From positions 868,001 through 932,000 of the forward strand of contig CAWGPF010000005.1 of the NCBI GenBank assembly GCA_963824395.1: a stretch of DNA of 64,000 nucleotides, in the 5' to 3' direction. This document shows positions 1 to 9,249 of the stretch, piece after piece. The position numbers and the translations under genes were made by a program. This DNA comes from 13-2-20CM-66-19 sp963824395. GTDB taxonomy: Bacteria > Pseudomonadota > Gammaproteobacteria > Steroidobacterales > Steroidobacteraceae. The notes below the pieces were generated by a model. It was given only the letters and a program-made list of their open reading frames with translations. It had not been told where the DNA came from and made no database searches. The stretch's first letter is position 1. Each line of letters opens with the position of its first letter.

Positions 1-896
1 AAGTAGGGCGCAAGGCGCTCGAAGTCCTCCGGCAGCAGCTGCATGGAGAAGTCATCCGGGGTGTGCAGCGGCGACCAGACGATGCCGTGGGGCTCGTAGG
101 TGCCGATCAGGCAGCCGCCGCGCTCCTGGCGCATGTAGATCTCGCCCAGGTAGTCGGTGGTGTTCACGATCTCGCGCGCCCGGCCCTTAAGCTCGGGCAG
201 GTCCTCGGTGAGCAGGTAATGGTGTTCCATCGCCAACACCGGCAGCTCGATGCCCACCAGCTGCCCGACCTCGCGCGCCCACAGGCCTGCGCAGTTGACG
301 ACGTGCTCGGCGTGCACGCTGCCCTTGTCGGTGCGCACGTCCCAGCTGCCATCGCGGCGCTGCTCGAGCGCGGTGACGCGCGTGAAGCGCTCGACGCTCG
401 CGCCGAGCTTGCGCGCAGCCTTGACGTAGGCCTGGGTGGTGCCGGAGGGGTCACAGTGGCCGCCGTCCGCGCGCCACAGCGCGCCGATGAAGTAGGAAGG
501 ATCGATGAGCGGGTTGAACTCGAGCGCCTGCTCGAGGGAGATCATCTCGGTCTCCATGCCGAGGTAACGCGCGCGCGAGCAGATGAGTCTCAGGCTGTCC
601 AGTTCCCCCGGGGTGGCCGCCAGCATCAGGCCGCCGTTCGGGTGCAGGCCGCACGACTGCCCCGAGAGCGCCTCGATTTCCCGGTACAGGTCGATCGTGT
701 ATTTCTGCAGGCGCGAGATGTTGGCTTCGCCGTTGAAGGTGTGCATGCCACCGGCCGCGTGCCAGGTGGAGCCGGAGGTGAGCTCGCTTTTCTCCAGGAG
801 CAGCACGTCCGTCCAGCCGATCTTCGCCAGGTGGTAGAGGACGCTCGCGCCGACCACGCCGCCCCCGATTACCACCGCTCGTGCAGAAGCCTTCAT
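1..896 (-). CDS. FAD-dependent dimethylglycine/sarcosine dehydrogenase-like oxidoreductase (3' end beyond window)
   Basis: Translating the minus strand from the ATG at 896 gives about 298 residues of a DAO-fold flavoprotein that run off the left edge. A GGGVVG dinucleotide-binding motif lies near residues 10-15. The SGSTWHAAG motif follows, and its His46 corresponds to the covalent FAD-linked histidine of dimethylglycine and sarcosine dehydrogenases. Such enzymes oxidatively demethylate N-methylglycines and pass the methyl group to folate. A GGAGAG element about 9 bases upstream supports the start, and only 5 bases separate it from soxG, so it is the last visible gene of the sarcosine oxidase operon. 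Dimethylglycine is the most likely substrate given the context, but the missing C-terminal half (expected GcvT-like folate domains) prevents a firm choice between dimethylglycine and sarcosine. Confidence 0.85.
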   Translation of the reverse strand, partial: MKASARAVVIGGGVVGASVLYHLAKIGWTDVLLLEKSELTSGSTWHAAGGMHTFNGEANISRLQKYTIDLYREIEALSGQSCGLHPNGGLMLAATPGELDSLRLICSRARYLGMETEMISLEQALEFNPLIDPSYFIGALWRADGGHCDPSGTTQAYVKAARKLGASVERFTRVTALEQRRDGSWDVRTDKGSVHAEHVVNCAGLWAREVGQLVGIELPVLAMEHHYLLTEDLPELKGRAREIVNTTDYLGEIYMRQERGGCLIGTYEPHGIVWSPLHTPDDFSMQLLPEDFERLAPY

Positions 897-901
897 AGCC
901 A

Positions 902-1468
902 TCACTCTCCGCAAACGTCCGTAAAGGACACGCCCGCCACGCTCATCAGGCCAAAGGGTTCAGCCGTCGCGGCCAGCCACTCGCGCAGGTGCTGTGCGGT
1001 GCTCGAGGGGCTCAGGAGCAGCAGGCAGTCCGGCAGCATCGCCAGGGTAACCGCGACCTGCGCCATGATAGTCGCGGCCGCCTGTCCGCTCCGGAATTCG
1101 TCGGGCGCAAGATCCAGCCGGCAGCCGCGCGCGAGCGCCTCGAGGAGCCTAGGTCCTGCCAGCACCAGCACCGTGAGGGCGGAAGACAGGTCGGCGACCG
1201 CGCCCTGGCCGGCACAGGCCGCGGCCCAGCGCGCGGCCGTGGCGCCGGGGGCCGCGCGCGCGGTGAGCAGCAGCCAGCGCCCGGGCCGCACACTGAGCAC
1301 GAGGTGGCCGGCGGCGCGGCTCACGTGCCCGAAGGGAGCGAGCTCGACGCCCGCCACCCGGCGGCGCGCATCGGCCGCCGCGAGCGCATAGGTCGACAGC
1401 TCCACCACGTCGCAGTCGCAGCTGGTGAGCCACACCCCGGGCGCGGCGGGTCGCTCAGGCGCGGACAC
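902..1468 (-). CDS. soxG: Sarcosine oxidase, gamma subunit
   Basis: 188-residue SoxG-type protein, a typical size for the gamma subunit of heterotetrameric sarcosine oxidase. The subunit is small and non-catalytic in the holoenzyme that converts sarcosine, tetrahydrofolate and O2 to glycine, 5,10-methylene-tetrahydrofolate and H2O2. The fold is weakly conserved. Assignment rests on its length, its alanine/leucine-rich GcvT-like sequence and above all its position directly after soxA, with which it overlaps by 14 bases. It has no signal peptide, consistent with a cytoplasmic complex. The order soxB-D-A-G is the standard one for this enzyme. Confidence 0.85.
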   Translation of the reverse strand: MSAPERPAAPGVWLTSCDCDVVELSTYALAAADARRRVAGVELAPFGHVSRAAGHLVLSVRPGRWLLLTARAAPGATAARWAAACAGQGAVADLSSALTVLVLAGPRLLEALARGCRLDLAPDEFRSGQAAATIMAQVAVTLAMLPDCLLLLSPSSTAQHLREWLAATAEPFGLMSVAGVSFTDVCGE

Positions 1469-4394
1469 GGGCGCTCTGCGGATCGAACATGTGGGGGCTC
1501 ACGATCTCGATCTCGGTACTTTCCCCTGCCAGCGGCGCTGCGCCGATGAGGCGACTGCCGATGCGCGCCCGGCCTCCGGCGATGAGCGCAAGCCCCACCC
1601 AGCCGCCGAGTGCCACCGAGGGGGTACAGGAGGTCACGTAACCGAGACTGACTTCGGGCGCGGCCGGGTTCACCAGCTGCGTGCCGTTGCGCAGCCGCTG
1701 CGCCTTGTCGCTCGGGCGCACGCCGGTGAGCTGCAGGCGCTCCGGGGCGAGCATCCCGGGCCGCTGCGCGAGCACGCGGCCGATGAAGTCGCCGTGCTGC
1801 TTCAGCATGCGCTGGAAGCCTAAGTCATCGGCGCTGGTGTTGCCGTTGAGCTCGGCGGAGGTCACGTGGCCCTTCTCGATGCGCAGCGTGTTCAGCGCGT
1901 CGAGGCCATAGGGGCGGATGCCATGGGTCTCGCCCACCGCGAGCAGTGTCTCCCAGGCGCTGAGCGCGTGGCGCGCCGGGACGGCGAGCTCGTAGGCGAG
2001 TTCCCCGGAAAAGGAAATCCGGAACAGGCGGGCCGCGATGCCGGCGATCGCGACCGGGCCTGCGGCCATGAAGGGGAAGGCCTGCGCTGACAGGTCGGCG
2101 TCGGGCAGCGCCGCCTCGAGCACCGCGCGGCTGCGCGGGCCGGCGATCGCGAACTGGGCCCACTGGTCGGTGACGTCGGTGAGGGCCACGCGCAGCTGCG
2201 GGCAGTTCGCCTGCAGCTGGAACTCCATGTGCTCGAGCACCGCCTGGGCATTGGCGGTCGTGGTCGTCACCACGAAGTGCTCGGGGCTCAGGCGCGTGGT
2301 GGTGCCGTCATCGAACAGCATGCCGTCCTCGCGCAGCATGATGCCGTAGCGCGCGCGCCCGACCGGCAGGCTCGAGAAAGTGTTGGCGTAGAGGAAGTCG
2401 AGGAACTGCGCAGCCTCCGGCCCCTGCACGTCGATCTTGCCGAGCGTGGAGACGTCCGTGATGCCGACCTGCGCGCGCACCGCGCGCGCCTCCTCGAGCA
2501 CGGCCTCCCAGCCGCCGCCGCTGCCATAGACGAGCGGCCGCAGCCACAGCCCGGTCGGGACGAAGGTCGCCCCGGCGGCCGCGTGCCACTCGTGCAGCGG
2601 CAGGCGGCGCCGCGGCTTGTAGTGCTCGCGCACCTCGGCGCCGGCGAGCGCCGCGAAGGGCACCGGCTCCGTATAGGGCCTCGGTCTGGTGAGCCCCACC
2701 TCGGCCACGGTGAGCCCGCGGGCGGCGGCGAGCACGGCGCTCCCCACGAGTCCGCCGCTGCGCCCCTGGTCGGTGGCCATGCCGTGGGTGGTATAGCGCT
2801 TCATGTGCTCGACGTGCTCGTAGCCCTCGCGCGCGGCGAGCCGCACGTCCGCCGCCGTCACATCGTTCTGCAGGTCGACGAACGCCTTGCCTGGCCCGCG
2901 TACCTCCCACAGCGCGACGAGCGGCGCGCGCGGCGGATCCTCGGGCAGGGGGGCCGCTGCCTCGGGCAGCACTTCGGTGCCGAGCTCGAGGGCCAGTGCC
3001 TGCGCGGTGGCAAGACCGTCAGCGGCGGCGGCGGCGAGTCCGCCCGTGCCGCGCACTGCACCGGCGAGCGCCCCGGTGCGCGGGGGCAGGTGCGCGACGA
3101 AGGCCGCAAGATCCTCACGCCACTCGCTGCTGGCGCCCAGCTGCGTGGCGAGTGCGATGAGGGGCGAGGCGCCGCCCGAGATGAGGAGAGCATCGGCGGC
3201 GAGCGTCCTCGCACGGGTGCCGTCGCGGCCGGCGAGCGTGAGCGACTCGACGCCCCCGCGTCCGCTGACGCCGGTCACAACTGCCCCCTGGTGCACCTCG
3301 ATTCCGAGGGCGCGGGCCCGCTCGGCGGCCGGCGAGGCGTCACGCACATCGATGATCCCGGCGCATTCGAGTCCGGCGGCGCGCAGCGCCAGCATCGCCT
3401 CGTACGCCTCGTCGCAGTTGGTGAACAGCGCCGGCCGCGCACCGACCGCGACCCCGTAGCGCCTGAGGTAGGCGAGGGCTGCGCCGGCGAGCATGACGCC
3501 GGGCAGATCGTTCCCCGGAAAGGCGATCAGGCGCTCGGCGGCCCCGGTGGCGATGAGCACGCGGCGCGCACGGATGACGTGCAGCCGCTCGCGCAGTCCC
3601 CTCAGGCGCTGCGGATCCTGCGGCGCCAGGGCCTGCAGCGCTCCGAACACGCCATGCCCGTAGGCCCCGATGACGGCCGTGCGCGTGAGCGTGCGAACCG
3701 TCGGCAGCCTGGCGAGGGCGGCGACCGATGCCTCACGCCACGCGTGCCAGCGCACATCAAGGAGCGTGCCACCCCCTGGCACCACGTCGTGCTCGGCGAG
3801 GATGACGCGCAGCCCGCCGCTGCTAAGGGCGCGCGCGGCGCTGAGCCCCGCGGCGCCGGCGCCGATCACGAGCACGTCGGCGTGGGAGTGTACGGTCTCG
3901 GCCGGGGCGGCGTGGGGTGCGACTACGGCCGCCAGCTCCCCTAAGCCTGCGGCGCGGCGGATGAGCGGCTCGTAGAGGCGCTCCCAGGCCCAGCCCGGGA
4001 ACATGAAGGTCTTGTAGTAGAAGCCGGCGGGCAGGAAGCGACTGAGCAGATCGTTGATGCCGAACACGTCGAAGCGCAGCGACGGCCAGCGGTTCTGGCT
4101 CACCGCCGCCAGGCCCTCGTACAGCTCAAGAAGTGTCGCCAGCTGGTTCGGCTCCCGGCCGGATGAGCTGATGAGATCCACCAGCGCGCACGGCTCCCCG
4201 GGCCCACAGGTGAGAATGCCGCGGCGGCGGTGGTACTTGAAGCTGCGGCCGACGAGGCGCTCACCGGCCGCGAGCAGGGCGGAGGCGAGCGTGTCCCCGT
4301 GCAGGCCGCGCAGCGCGCGCCCGTCGAAGGTGAAGGCGACGGGGCGCCCCGGGTCCGTCAGCAGGCCACCGGCGATACGCGTCGGGCCGCTCAC
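1455..4394 (-). CDS. soxA: Sarcosine oxidase, alpha subunit
   Basis: 979-residue alpha subunit when started at the GTG at 4394, which overlaps the soxD stop as GTGA. Longer in-frame starts would lie inside soxD. An N-terminal ferredoxin-like segment contains a CGPGEPC motif near residue 64. A NAD-binding Rossmann motif (VIGAGAAGLSAARAL) lies near residues 171-190, and the C-terminal third from about residue 590 is a GcvT-like folate-binding domain. In the family this subunit carries the NAD+ and tetrahydrofolate sites and a tunnel that carries the imine/formaldehyde intermediate. Length and domain order match characterised SoxA proteins, and the gene is embedded between soxD and soxG with overlapping ends. 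Confidence 0.95.
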   Translation of the reverse strand: MSGPTRIAGGLLTDPGRPVAFTFDGRALRGLHGDTLASALLAAGERLVGRSFKYHRRRGILTCGPGEPCALVDLISSSGREPNQLATLLELYEGLAAVSQNRWPSLRFDVFGINDLLSRFLPAGFYYKTFMFPGWAWERLYEPLIRRAAGLGELAAVVAPHAAPAETVHSHADVLVIGAGAAGLSAARALSSGGLRVILAEHDVVPGGGTLLDVRWHAWREASVAALARLPTVRTLTRTAVIGAYGHGVFGALQALAPQDPQRLRGLRERLHVIRARRVLIATGAAERLIAFPGNDLPGVMLAGAALAYLRRYGVAVGARPALFTNCDEAYEAMLALRAAGLECAGIIDVRDASPAAERARALGIEVHQGAVVTGVSGRGGVESLTLAGRDGTRARTLAADALLISGGASPLIALATQLGASSEWREDLAAFVAHLPPRTGALAGAVRGTGGLAAAAADGLATAQALALELGTEVLPEAAAPLPEDPPRAPLVALWEVRGPGKAFVDLQNDVTAADVRLAAREGYEHVEHMKRYTTHGMATDQGRSGGLVGSAVLAAARGLTVAEVGLTRPRPYTEPVPFAALAGAEVREHYKPRRRLPLHEWHAAAGATFVPTGLWLRPLVYGSGGGWEAVLEEARAVRAQVGITDVSTLGKIDVQGPEAAQFLDFLYANTFSSLPVGRARYGIMLREDGMLFDDGTTTRLSPEHFVVTTTTANAQAVLEHMEFQLQANCPQLRVALTDVTDQWAQFAIAGPRSRAVLEAALPDADLSAQAFPFMAAGPVAIAGIAARLFRISFSGELAYELAVPARHALSAWETLLAVGETHGIRPYGLDALNTLRIEKGHVTSAELNGNTSADDLGFQRMLKQHGDFIGRVLAQRPGMLAPERLQLTGVRPSDKAQRLRNGTQLVNPAAPEVSLGYVTSCTPSVALGGWVGLALIAGGRARIGSRLIGAAPLAGESTEIEIVSPHMFDPQSARVRA

Positions 4395-4678
4395 GGGGTG
4401 TCGCTCTCCGTGGGCGCCTGCGGCCATTCCTCGGGCGCAAGCACGGCACGGATCTCGTGCGTGAGGGTGTGGCGCAGCACCTTCAGCAGGCGCCGGCAGC
4501 CCCCGGTGTGCAGCCACCACTCGAGGTGCCACCCGTGGGGATTGTCGCGGGCGTAAACGTAGGCCACGTACGCGTCCATCCCGGCATCGGGCGGCGGCCG
4601 CTGTACGCTGGCATCGCCGCGATAGCGGAACTCGACCTCGTCGCGCTCACCGCACCAGGGACAGGGGATGCGCAGCAT
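4391..4678 (-). CDS. soxD: Sarcosine oxidase, delta subunit
   Basis: 95-residue SoxD starting at the ATG at 4678, one base after the soxB stop. The family zinc site is visible: CPWCG at residues 6-10, and a later His and Cys in HTGGC near residues 58-62. The aromatic stretch around HLEWWLHT is typical of the family. A longer in-frame reading that starts inside soxB adds residues with no family resemblance and was discarded. The delta subunit stabilises the heterotetramer, and its tight packing between soxB and soxA indicates co-translation. Confidence 0.93.
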   Translation of the reverse strand: MLRIPCPWCGERDEVEFRYRGDASVQRPPPDAGMDAYVAYVYARDNPHGWHLEWWLHTGGCRRLLKVLRHTLTHEIRAVLAPEEWPQAPTESDTP

Positions 4679-4679
4679 G

Positions 4680-5999
4680 TCAGTGCGCGTACGGGAACGG
4701 GCCCACGCCGCGCTCATCGATGGTGCGTCCCTGGGCAAAGCGCGCCAGGTCCAGGTGCGCCGCCACCGGGTGCGCGGTGCCGCGAGCGATCAGGTGGGCG
4801 GTGGTGAGGCCGCCGGCCGGAATGGCCTTGAAGCCCCCGTAGCACCAGCCAGCGTTGAGCACCAGGCCCTTGAGCGGGGTGTGGGAGATGATCGGGGAAC
4901 CATCCATGCTCATGTCCATGACGCCGCCCCACTGGCGCAGCACCTTCACGCGCGCGAGCGCCGGCAGCACGGTGACGGCCGAGGCGGCCACCTCCTCGGC
5001 CATGGGGAGCGTGCCGCGCTGGCCGTAGGTGTTGTAGCCATCGATGGCGCCGCCGAACACGAGCCCGCCCTTGTCCGACTGGCTCACGTAGAAGTGCCCG
5101 GCACCGTAGGTGAGGACCACGTCGATGACGGGCTTGAGGGCCTCGCTCACGAATGCCTGCAGCACGTGGCTCTCGATCGGCAGCCGCAGGCCCGCCAGCG
5201 CCGCCAGGCGCGAGGAGTGCCCGGCGACCGCAAGGCATACGGTGCCGGCACCGATGAAGCCGTCGCGGGTCTCGACCCCGGTCACCCGCTCGCCCGCGCG
5301 CCGGATGCCGGTGACCTCGGTGTGCTCGATGATGTCGACGCCGAGCTCGGAGGCTGCACGCGCGTAACCCCAGGCGACCGCGTCGTGGCGCACGGTGCCG
5401 CCGCGCGGCTGCAGGAACCCGCCGAGTACCGGGTAGCGGCCATTGTCCAGATCGACCAGCGGCACGAGCCGGCGCACTTCGGCGCGATCGACCGCGACCG
5501 CGTCCACCCCGAGCAGGCGCATCTGGTTGGCGCGGCGCGTGAACAGATCGCGCTGCGCCTCGGTATGGAAGAGGTTGAGCGTGCCGCGCTGGCTGACCAT
5601 CGCATTGAAGTTGAGGCTGCGCTCGAGGCCTTCCCAGAGCTTGAGCGAGAACTCATAGAAGCGGATGTTAGGTGCCTGGAAGTAATTGGAGCGCACGATG
5701 GTCGTGTTGCGTCCGACGTTACCGAGCCCAAGGGGCCCGCGCTCCAGGACCGCGACGTCGCTGATCCCGAACTCGTGCGCGAGGTAGAAGGCGGTGGCGA
5801 GCCCGTGGCCGCCCCCGCCGACGATCACGACCCGGTATTCGGCGCGCGGCGTGGCCCGCGCCCAGGCACGCCGCCAGCCGCGCTGCCCGCGCAAGCCTTC
5901 CGCCAGCAGCCTCAGGGCCGAATAGCGGCCGCTCGAGGCGCGGCGGGCAGGATCGCTCGGGGGTGTCGGCGGCGGCGGGGCACTCATGTCGGGGCTCAT
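4680..5999 (-). CDS. soxB: Sarcosine oxidase, beta subunit
   Basis: 439-residue flavoprotein (or 435 if the ATG at 5987 is used; neither start has a clear ribosome site). A family-like segment around RYSALRLLAEGLRGQRGW precedes the FAD motif VVIVGGGGHGLATAFYLA near residues 57-75. The motif RHDAVAWG contains His205, which corresponds to the histidine that binds FMN covalently in heterotetrameric sarcosine oxidase. SoxB carries the amine-oxidising FAD. It is the first gene of the minus-strand unit soxB-D-A-G plus a dimethylglycine-dehydrogenase-like gene. A 192-base divergent region separates it from the osmoprotectant transporter, so shared regulation is plausible. Confidence 0.95.
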   Translation of the reverse strand: MSPDMSAPPPPTPPSDPARRASSGRYSALRLLAEGLRGQRGWRRAWARATPRAEYRVVIVGGGGHGLATAFYLAHEFGISDVAVLERGPLGLGNVGRNTTIVRSNYFQAPNIRFYEFSLKLWEGLERSLNFNAMVSQRGTLNLFHTEAQRDLFTRRANQMRLLGVDAVAVDRAEVRRLVPLVDLDNGRYPVLGGFLQPRGGTVRHDAVAWGYARAASELGVDIIEHTEVTGIRRAGERVTGVETRDGFIGAGTVCLAVAGHSSRLAALAGLRLPIESHVLQAFVSEALKPVIDVVLTYGAGHFYVSQSDKGGLVFGGAIDGYNTYGQRGTLPMAEEVAASAVTVLPALARVKVLRQWGGVMDMSMDGSPIISHTPLKGLVLNAGWCYGGFKAIPAGGLTTAHLIARGTAHPVAAHLDLARFAQGRTIDERGVGPFPYAH

Positions 6000-6191
6000 G
6001 ATAAGGCTGCCGCTGCGGGGGCACACGCCCTCGCCGCGCTCACCCGGTGCGCTTGACGAGAGCCCGTGGCACGCGACAACGTGTGTGCGGGCACACCCGG
6101 GGGTGGGCGGGCGCCCGCTGCCGGGCAGCGCTTGAACACCCCCGACCTGAGCCTTGTACGGATCCCTTGAGGCTGAAGGAGAGCGGTCAAG

Positions 6192-7097
6192 TTGTCGAAG
6201 ATCCTGAAGGGGCTGGGCGTGCTTTTGGCGCTGCTGGCGTGCGCCGCTGCCCCGGCCGCCGTGGTCGTGTCCTCCAAGCTCGACAGCGAAGCGACGATGC
6301 TCAGCCAGATGCTGCGGCTGCTGCTTGATGCGAACGGCATCCCGACCATCGACCGCACGCGCATCGGCGCCACCCCGGTGGTGCGCCAGGCGCTGCTCAC
6401 CGGTGAGATCGATCTGTACGTGGAGTACACCGGCAATGCGGGCTTCTTCTTCAATGACGTCGCGAACCCTGCCTGGAAGAGCCTCGAGGCCGGCTACGCC
6501 CGCGGCGCCAAGCTCGACTACGACGCCAACCACATCGTGTGGCTGACGCCGGCGCGCGCCAATAACACCTGGGCGCTCGCCGTACGCAGCGACGTCGCCG
6601 CGGCGCACCACCTGGTAAGCATGAGCGACTTCGGCCGCTGGGTCGCAGGCGGCGGTCAGGTGGTGCTCGCCTGCTCGGCGGAATTTGCCAACGCCGGCAC
6701 GCTGCGCGCGCTGGAGAAGGCCTACGGCTTCACACTCACCCCGCAGCAGAAGATCGTGCTCGCCGGCGGGGAGACCGCCGCCACCATCGGCGCCGCCGCG
6801 GCACGCACCAACGGCGTCAATACCGCCATGGTGTACAGCACCGACGGGGGCATCCTCGCCGCGCAGCTGGTGCTGCTGACGGATGACCGTCACGAGCAGC
6901 CGGTGTATGCCCCGGTGCCCCTGGTGCGCGAGGCGGTACTCGCCCGCTATCCGCAGATCGCGGCCATCGTGAAGCCGCTGATGGAAAGTCTGACCACCGA
7001 TGAGCTGCAGAAGCTCAACGCGCGCGTGCAGATCGACGGGGAGTCCGACCAGGAGGTGGCCGCGGACTATCTGCGCACCCGGGGGCTGCTGAAATGA
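6192..7097 (+). CDS. Osmoprotectant/betaine ABC transporter substrate-binding protein (OsmF/OpuC-like)
   Basis: 301 residues starting at a TTG at 6192, chosen because an AAGGAG ribosome site at 6177-6182 lies 9 bases upstream. Residues 1-23 form a signal peptide ending in an AAAPAA segment, so the protein is periplasmic. The rest resembles the OpuAC family of quaternary-amine binding proteins: an N-terminal lobe beginning VVVSSKLDSEATMLSQML, the segment IDLYVEYTGN, and a C-terminal region with DELQKLNARV. It heads a four-gene importer and overlaps the next gene by 4 bases. Which betaine it binds cannot be read from the sequence. Proximity to sarcosine oxidase makes glycine betaine or a relative the best guess. 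Confidence 0.88.
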   Translation: MSKILKGLGVLLALLACAAAPAAVVVSSKLDSEATMLSQMLRLLLDANGIPTIDRTRIGATPVVRQALLTGEIDLYVEYTGNAGFFFNDVANPAWKSLEAGYARGAKLDYDANHIVWLTPARANNTWALAVRSDVAAAHHLVSMSDFGRWVAGGGQVVLACSAEFANAGTLRALEKAYGFTLTPQQKIVLAGGETAATIGAAAARTNGVNTAMVYSTDGGILAAQLVLLTDDRHEQPVYAPVPLVREAVLARYPQIAAIVKPLMESLTTDELQKLNARVQIDGESDQEVAADYLRTRGLLK

Positions 7098-8317
7098 GGC
7101 GCGGCCTCCTCAGCAGCAGGCGCGCCCGCCGGGCAGAGGCGCTCGGCGCGGGCCCGGCAAGCGCGCGCGTCGGTCGCATCGACCGCCTCGGGACGCTCCT
7201 GACGCTCGCAGGCGCCGCGGCAATCGCCTTCCTGCCCTTCGTCGTGGTCAAGGCGAACCGCATCGTACCGGGCGACCCGCACGCGCTCGCCGCGGTGCTC
7301 CCGGGCGCAGCGACGCTTGCGTGCCTTGTGTGTCTGGCGGCGGCAGCGGTGGCGGCGCTCGCCGTCGCCAATCCGCGCGTGCGCCTCGCCGCAGCGCTGC
7401 TCGCACTCAGCGCCGTGGCTCTGGCGCTCGCAGCAGCGGGTGATGCCCTGACCCCGCCGGGCAACCGTGTGGTACGCATCGCCCCGGGGGCGGGCTTCTG
7501 GGTGCTCCTGGTAGCGCTCGGCCTCCTGGCCACCGACGCCATCACGCGCCTCGCCCCACGCCCCGGGCGACGGGTGCTGATGCTCGTGGCCTTCCTCATC
7601 GTCACGGTGCTGGCCCTCGCCTCCGGGGCCTTCGATCACCTCTCGATCATGCGCGAGTACGCGGTGAACCATGAGCGCTTCGGGCGCGAGCTGCGCCAGC
7701 ACGTGGCACTCGCGCTCGGCTCGCTGGCCGCGGCGGTCCTCGCGGGCCTGCCGCTCGGAATCTTCTGTTATCGCGTGCCACGCGTGCGCGAGGCGATCCT
7801 CGGCACGCTCAACGTCATCCAGACCATCCCGGCGATCGCACTCTTTGGCATCCTCATGGCCCCCCTGGGAGCGCTCGCCGCGGCGTACCCGCTCGCCGAG
7901 GGGCTCGGGATCCGCGGCATCGGCGCGGCACCGGCGGCGATCGCGCTCTTTCTCTACTCGCTGCTGCCGATCGTGGCCAACACCGTGCTCGGGCTCAGGC
8001 GCGTCTCGCGCGCGGCGGTCGAGGCGGCGCTCGGCATGGGCATGACCGACACCCAGGTGCTCGCGCGCATCGAGATGCCGCTGGCGCTGCCGGTGATACT
8101 CACCGGCATCCGCGTGGTGCTGGTGCAGAACATCGGCATGGTCACGGTCGCCGCCCTCATCGGCGGCGGGGGCCTCGGGACGTTCGTGTTCCAGGGGATC
8201 GGGCAGACGGCGATCGATCTGGTGCTGCTCGGTGCCATCCCGATCGTGGTGCTGGCGTTCTCGGCCGCGGTGCTGCTGGACGCCCTGGTGGAAGTACTGG
8301 ACAGGGGCAGGCATTGA
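7094..8317 (+). CDS. Osmoprotectant ABC transporter permease with extended membrane N-terminus (YehY/OsmW-like)
   Basis: 407-residue integral membrane protein. The first roughly 180 residues hold several extra hydrophobic segments, and the C-terminal half is a binding-protein-dependent permease domain. Its EAA-type loop lies around EAALGMGMTDTQVLARIEMPLALPVI. The long N-terminus resembles YehY-type osmoprotectant permeases rather than the roughly 220-residue OpuCB type. It overlaps both neighbours by 4 bases. Together with the second permease at 9249 it would form the heterodimeric channel of the importer. Confidence 0.88.
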   Translation: MRRGLLSSRRARRAEALGAGPASARVGRIDRLGTLLTLAGAAAIAFLPFVVVKANRIVPGDPHALAAVLPGAATLACLVCLAAAAVAALAVANPRVRLAAALLALSAVALALAAAGDALTPPGNRVVRIAPGAGFWVLLVALGLLATDAITRLAPRPGRRVLMLVAFLIVTVLALASGAFDHLSIMREYAVNHERFGRELRQHVALALGSLAAAVLAGLPLGIFCYRVPRVREAILGTLNVIQTIPAIALFGILMAPLGALAAAYPLAEGLGIRGIGAAPAAIALFLYSLLPIVANTVLGLRRVSRAAVEAALGMGMTDTQVLARIEMPLALPVILTGIRVVLVQNIGMVTVAALIGGGGLGTFVFQGIGQTAIDLVLLGAIPIVVLAFSAAVLLDALVEVLDRGRH

Positions 8318-9249
8318 TCACCATCGAGAATCTCTCCAAGCAGTACGGCGGCACGACGGTCGTCGACGGGGTGTCGATGCAGATCGAGCGCAACTCGATC
8401 ACCGTCATCGTCGGCACCTCAGGCTCGGGCAAGTCGACGCTGCTGCGCATGATCAACCGCCTGGTGGAGCCTTCCGGCGGGCGAGTGCTGCTCGAGGGCC
8501 GGGACACGCGCAGCGAGCCCGCCCACCTGCTCAGGCGCCGCATCGGCTACGCGATCCAGGGGCACGGGCTCTTCCCGCATCGTACAGTCGGGGAGAACAT
8601 CGCCACGGTGCCGAAGCTTCTTGGGTGGGAGGCCGCGCGGGTGCGCGCGCGCGTGCATGAGCTCCTCGAGGTCTTCCAGCTCGATCCGGCGAAATACGCG
8701 CAGGCCTTCCCGCACGAGCTGTCCGGGGGCCAGCAGCAGCGCGTCGGCGTGGCGCGGGCACTCGCGGCCGAGCCCGCCGTGCTCCTCATGGATGAGCCCT
8801 TCGGCGCGCTCGATCCGATCATCCGCGCCAAGGCGCAGGAGGACCTGCTGGCCATCCAGCGCCGCTTCGGCACCACGGTGGTGCTCGTCACTCACGACAT
8901 GGACGAGGCGTTCCACCTCGGCAATCACGTCGCCGTGATGAGCCAGGGGCGGCTGCTGCAGTACGACCGCCCGGCGGTGCTGCTCACGCATCCGGCCGAT
9001 CCGTTCGTCTCGCGCATGACCGGGCTCACCGACCGCGCCCTGCGCCTGCTCTCACTCACCACGGCGGGCGATGTGGCGACGCCGGGCACCGTGGCAGGTC
9101 CGGAGGTCCAAGCCGGCGCCTCGCTGCGCGATGTGCTCTCGCAGCTGCTGTGGGGCGGGGCGCAGGCCGCGCAGGTCATCGGCAGCGACGGCCGGCCGCT
9201 CGGACAGCTCACGCTCGCCGCCATCCTCGCGCACGCGCGTCCCGCCTGA
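8314..9249 (+). CDS. Osmoprotectant ABC transporter ATP-binding protein (OpuCA/YehX-like)
   Basis: 311-residue ATPase starting with TTG in the overlap with the preceding permease. Walker A is GTSGSGKST near residues 34-42, the signature is LSGGQQQRVG, and Walker B is VLLMDEPFGALD. A conserved switch histidine follows in LVTHDMDEA. After the nucleotide-binding domain only about 60 residues remain, with a single CBS-like segment (VIGSDGRPLGQLTLAAIL). OpuA/OpuC ATPases often carry two CBS repeats that sense ionic strength, so the tail here looks shortened. It energises import together with the flanking permeases. Confidence 0.92.
   Translation: MITIENLSKQYGGTTVVDGVSMQIERNSITVIVGTSGSGKSTLLRMINRLVEPSGGRVLLEGRDTRSEPAHLLRRRIGYAIQGHGLFPHRTVGENIATVPKLLGWEAARVRARVHELLEVFQLDPAKYAQAFPHELSGGQQQRVGVARALAAEPAVLLMDEPFGALDPIIRAKAQEDLLAIQRRFGTTVVLVTHDMDEAFHLGNHVAVMSQGRLLQYDRPAVLLTHPADPFVSRMTGLTDRALRLLSLTTAGDVATPGTVAGPEVQAGASLRDVLSQLLWGGAQAAQVIGSDGRPLGQLTLAAILAHARPA

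Noticed and set aside
2229..3944. Long plus-strand open frame (571 codons) opposite soxA
   Set aside because: High GC produces long antisense frames. The product is low-complexity Arg/Gly/Ala sequence with no family motif, while soxA on the other strand has clear domains.
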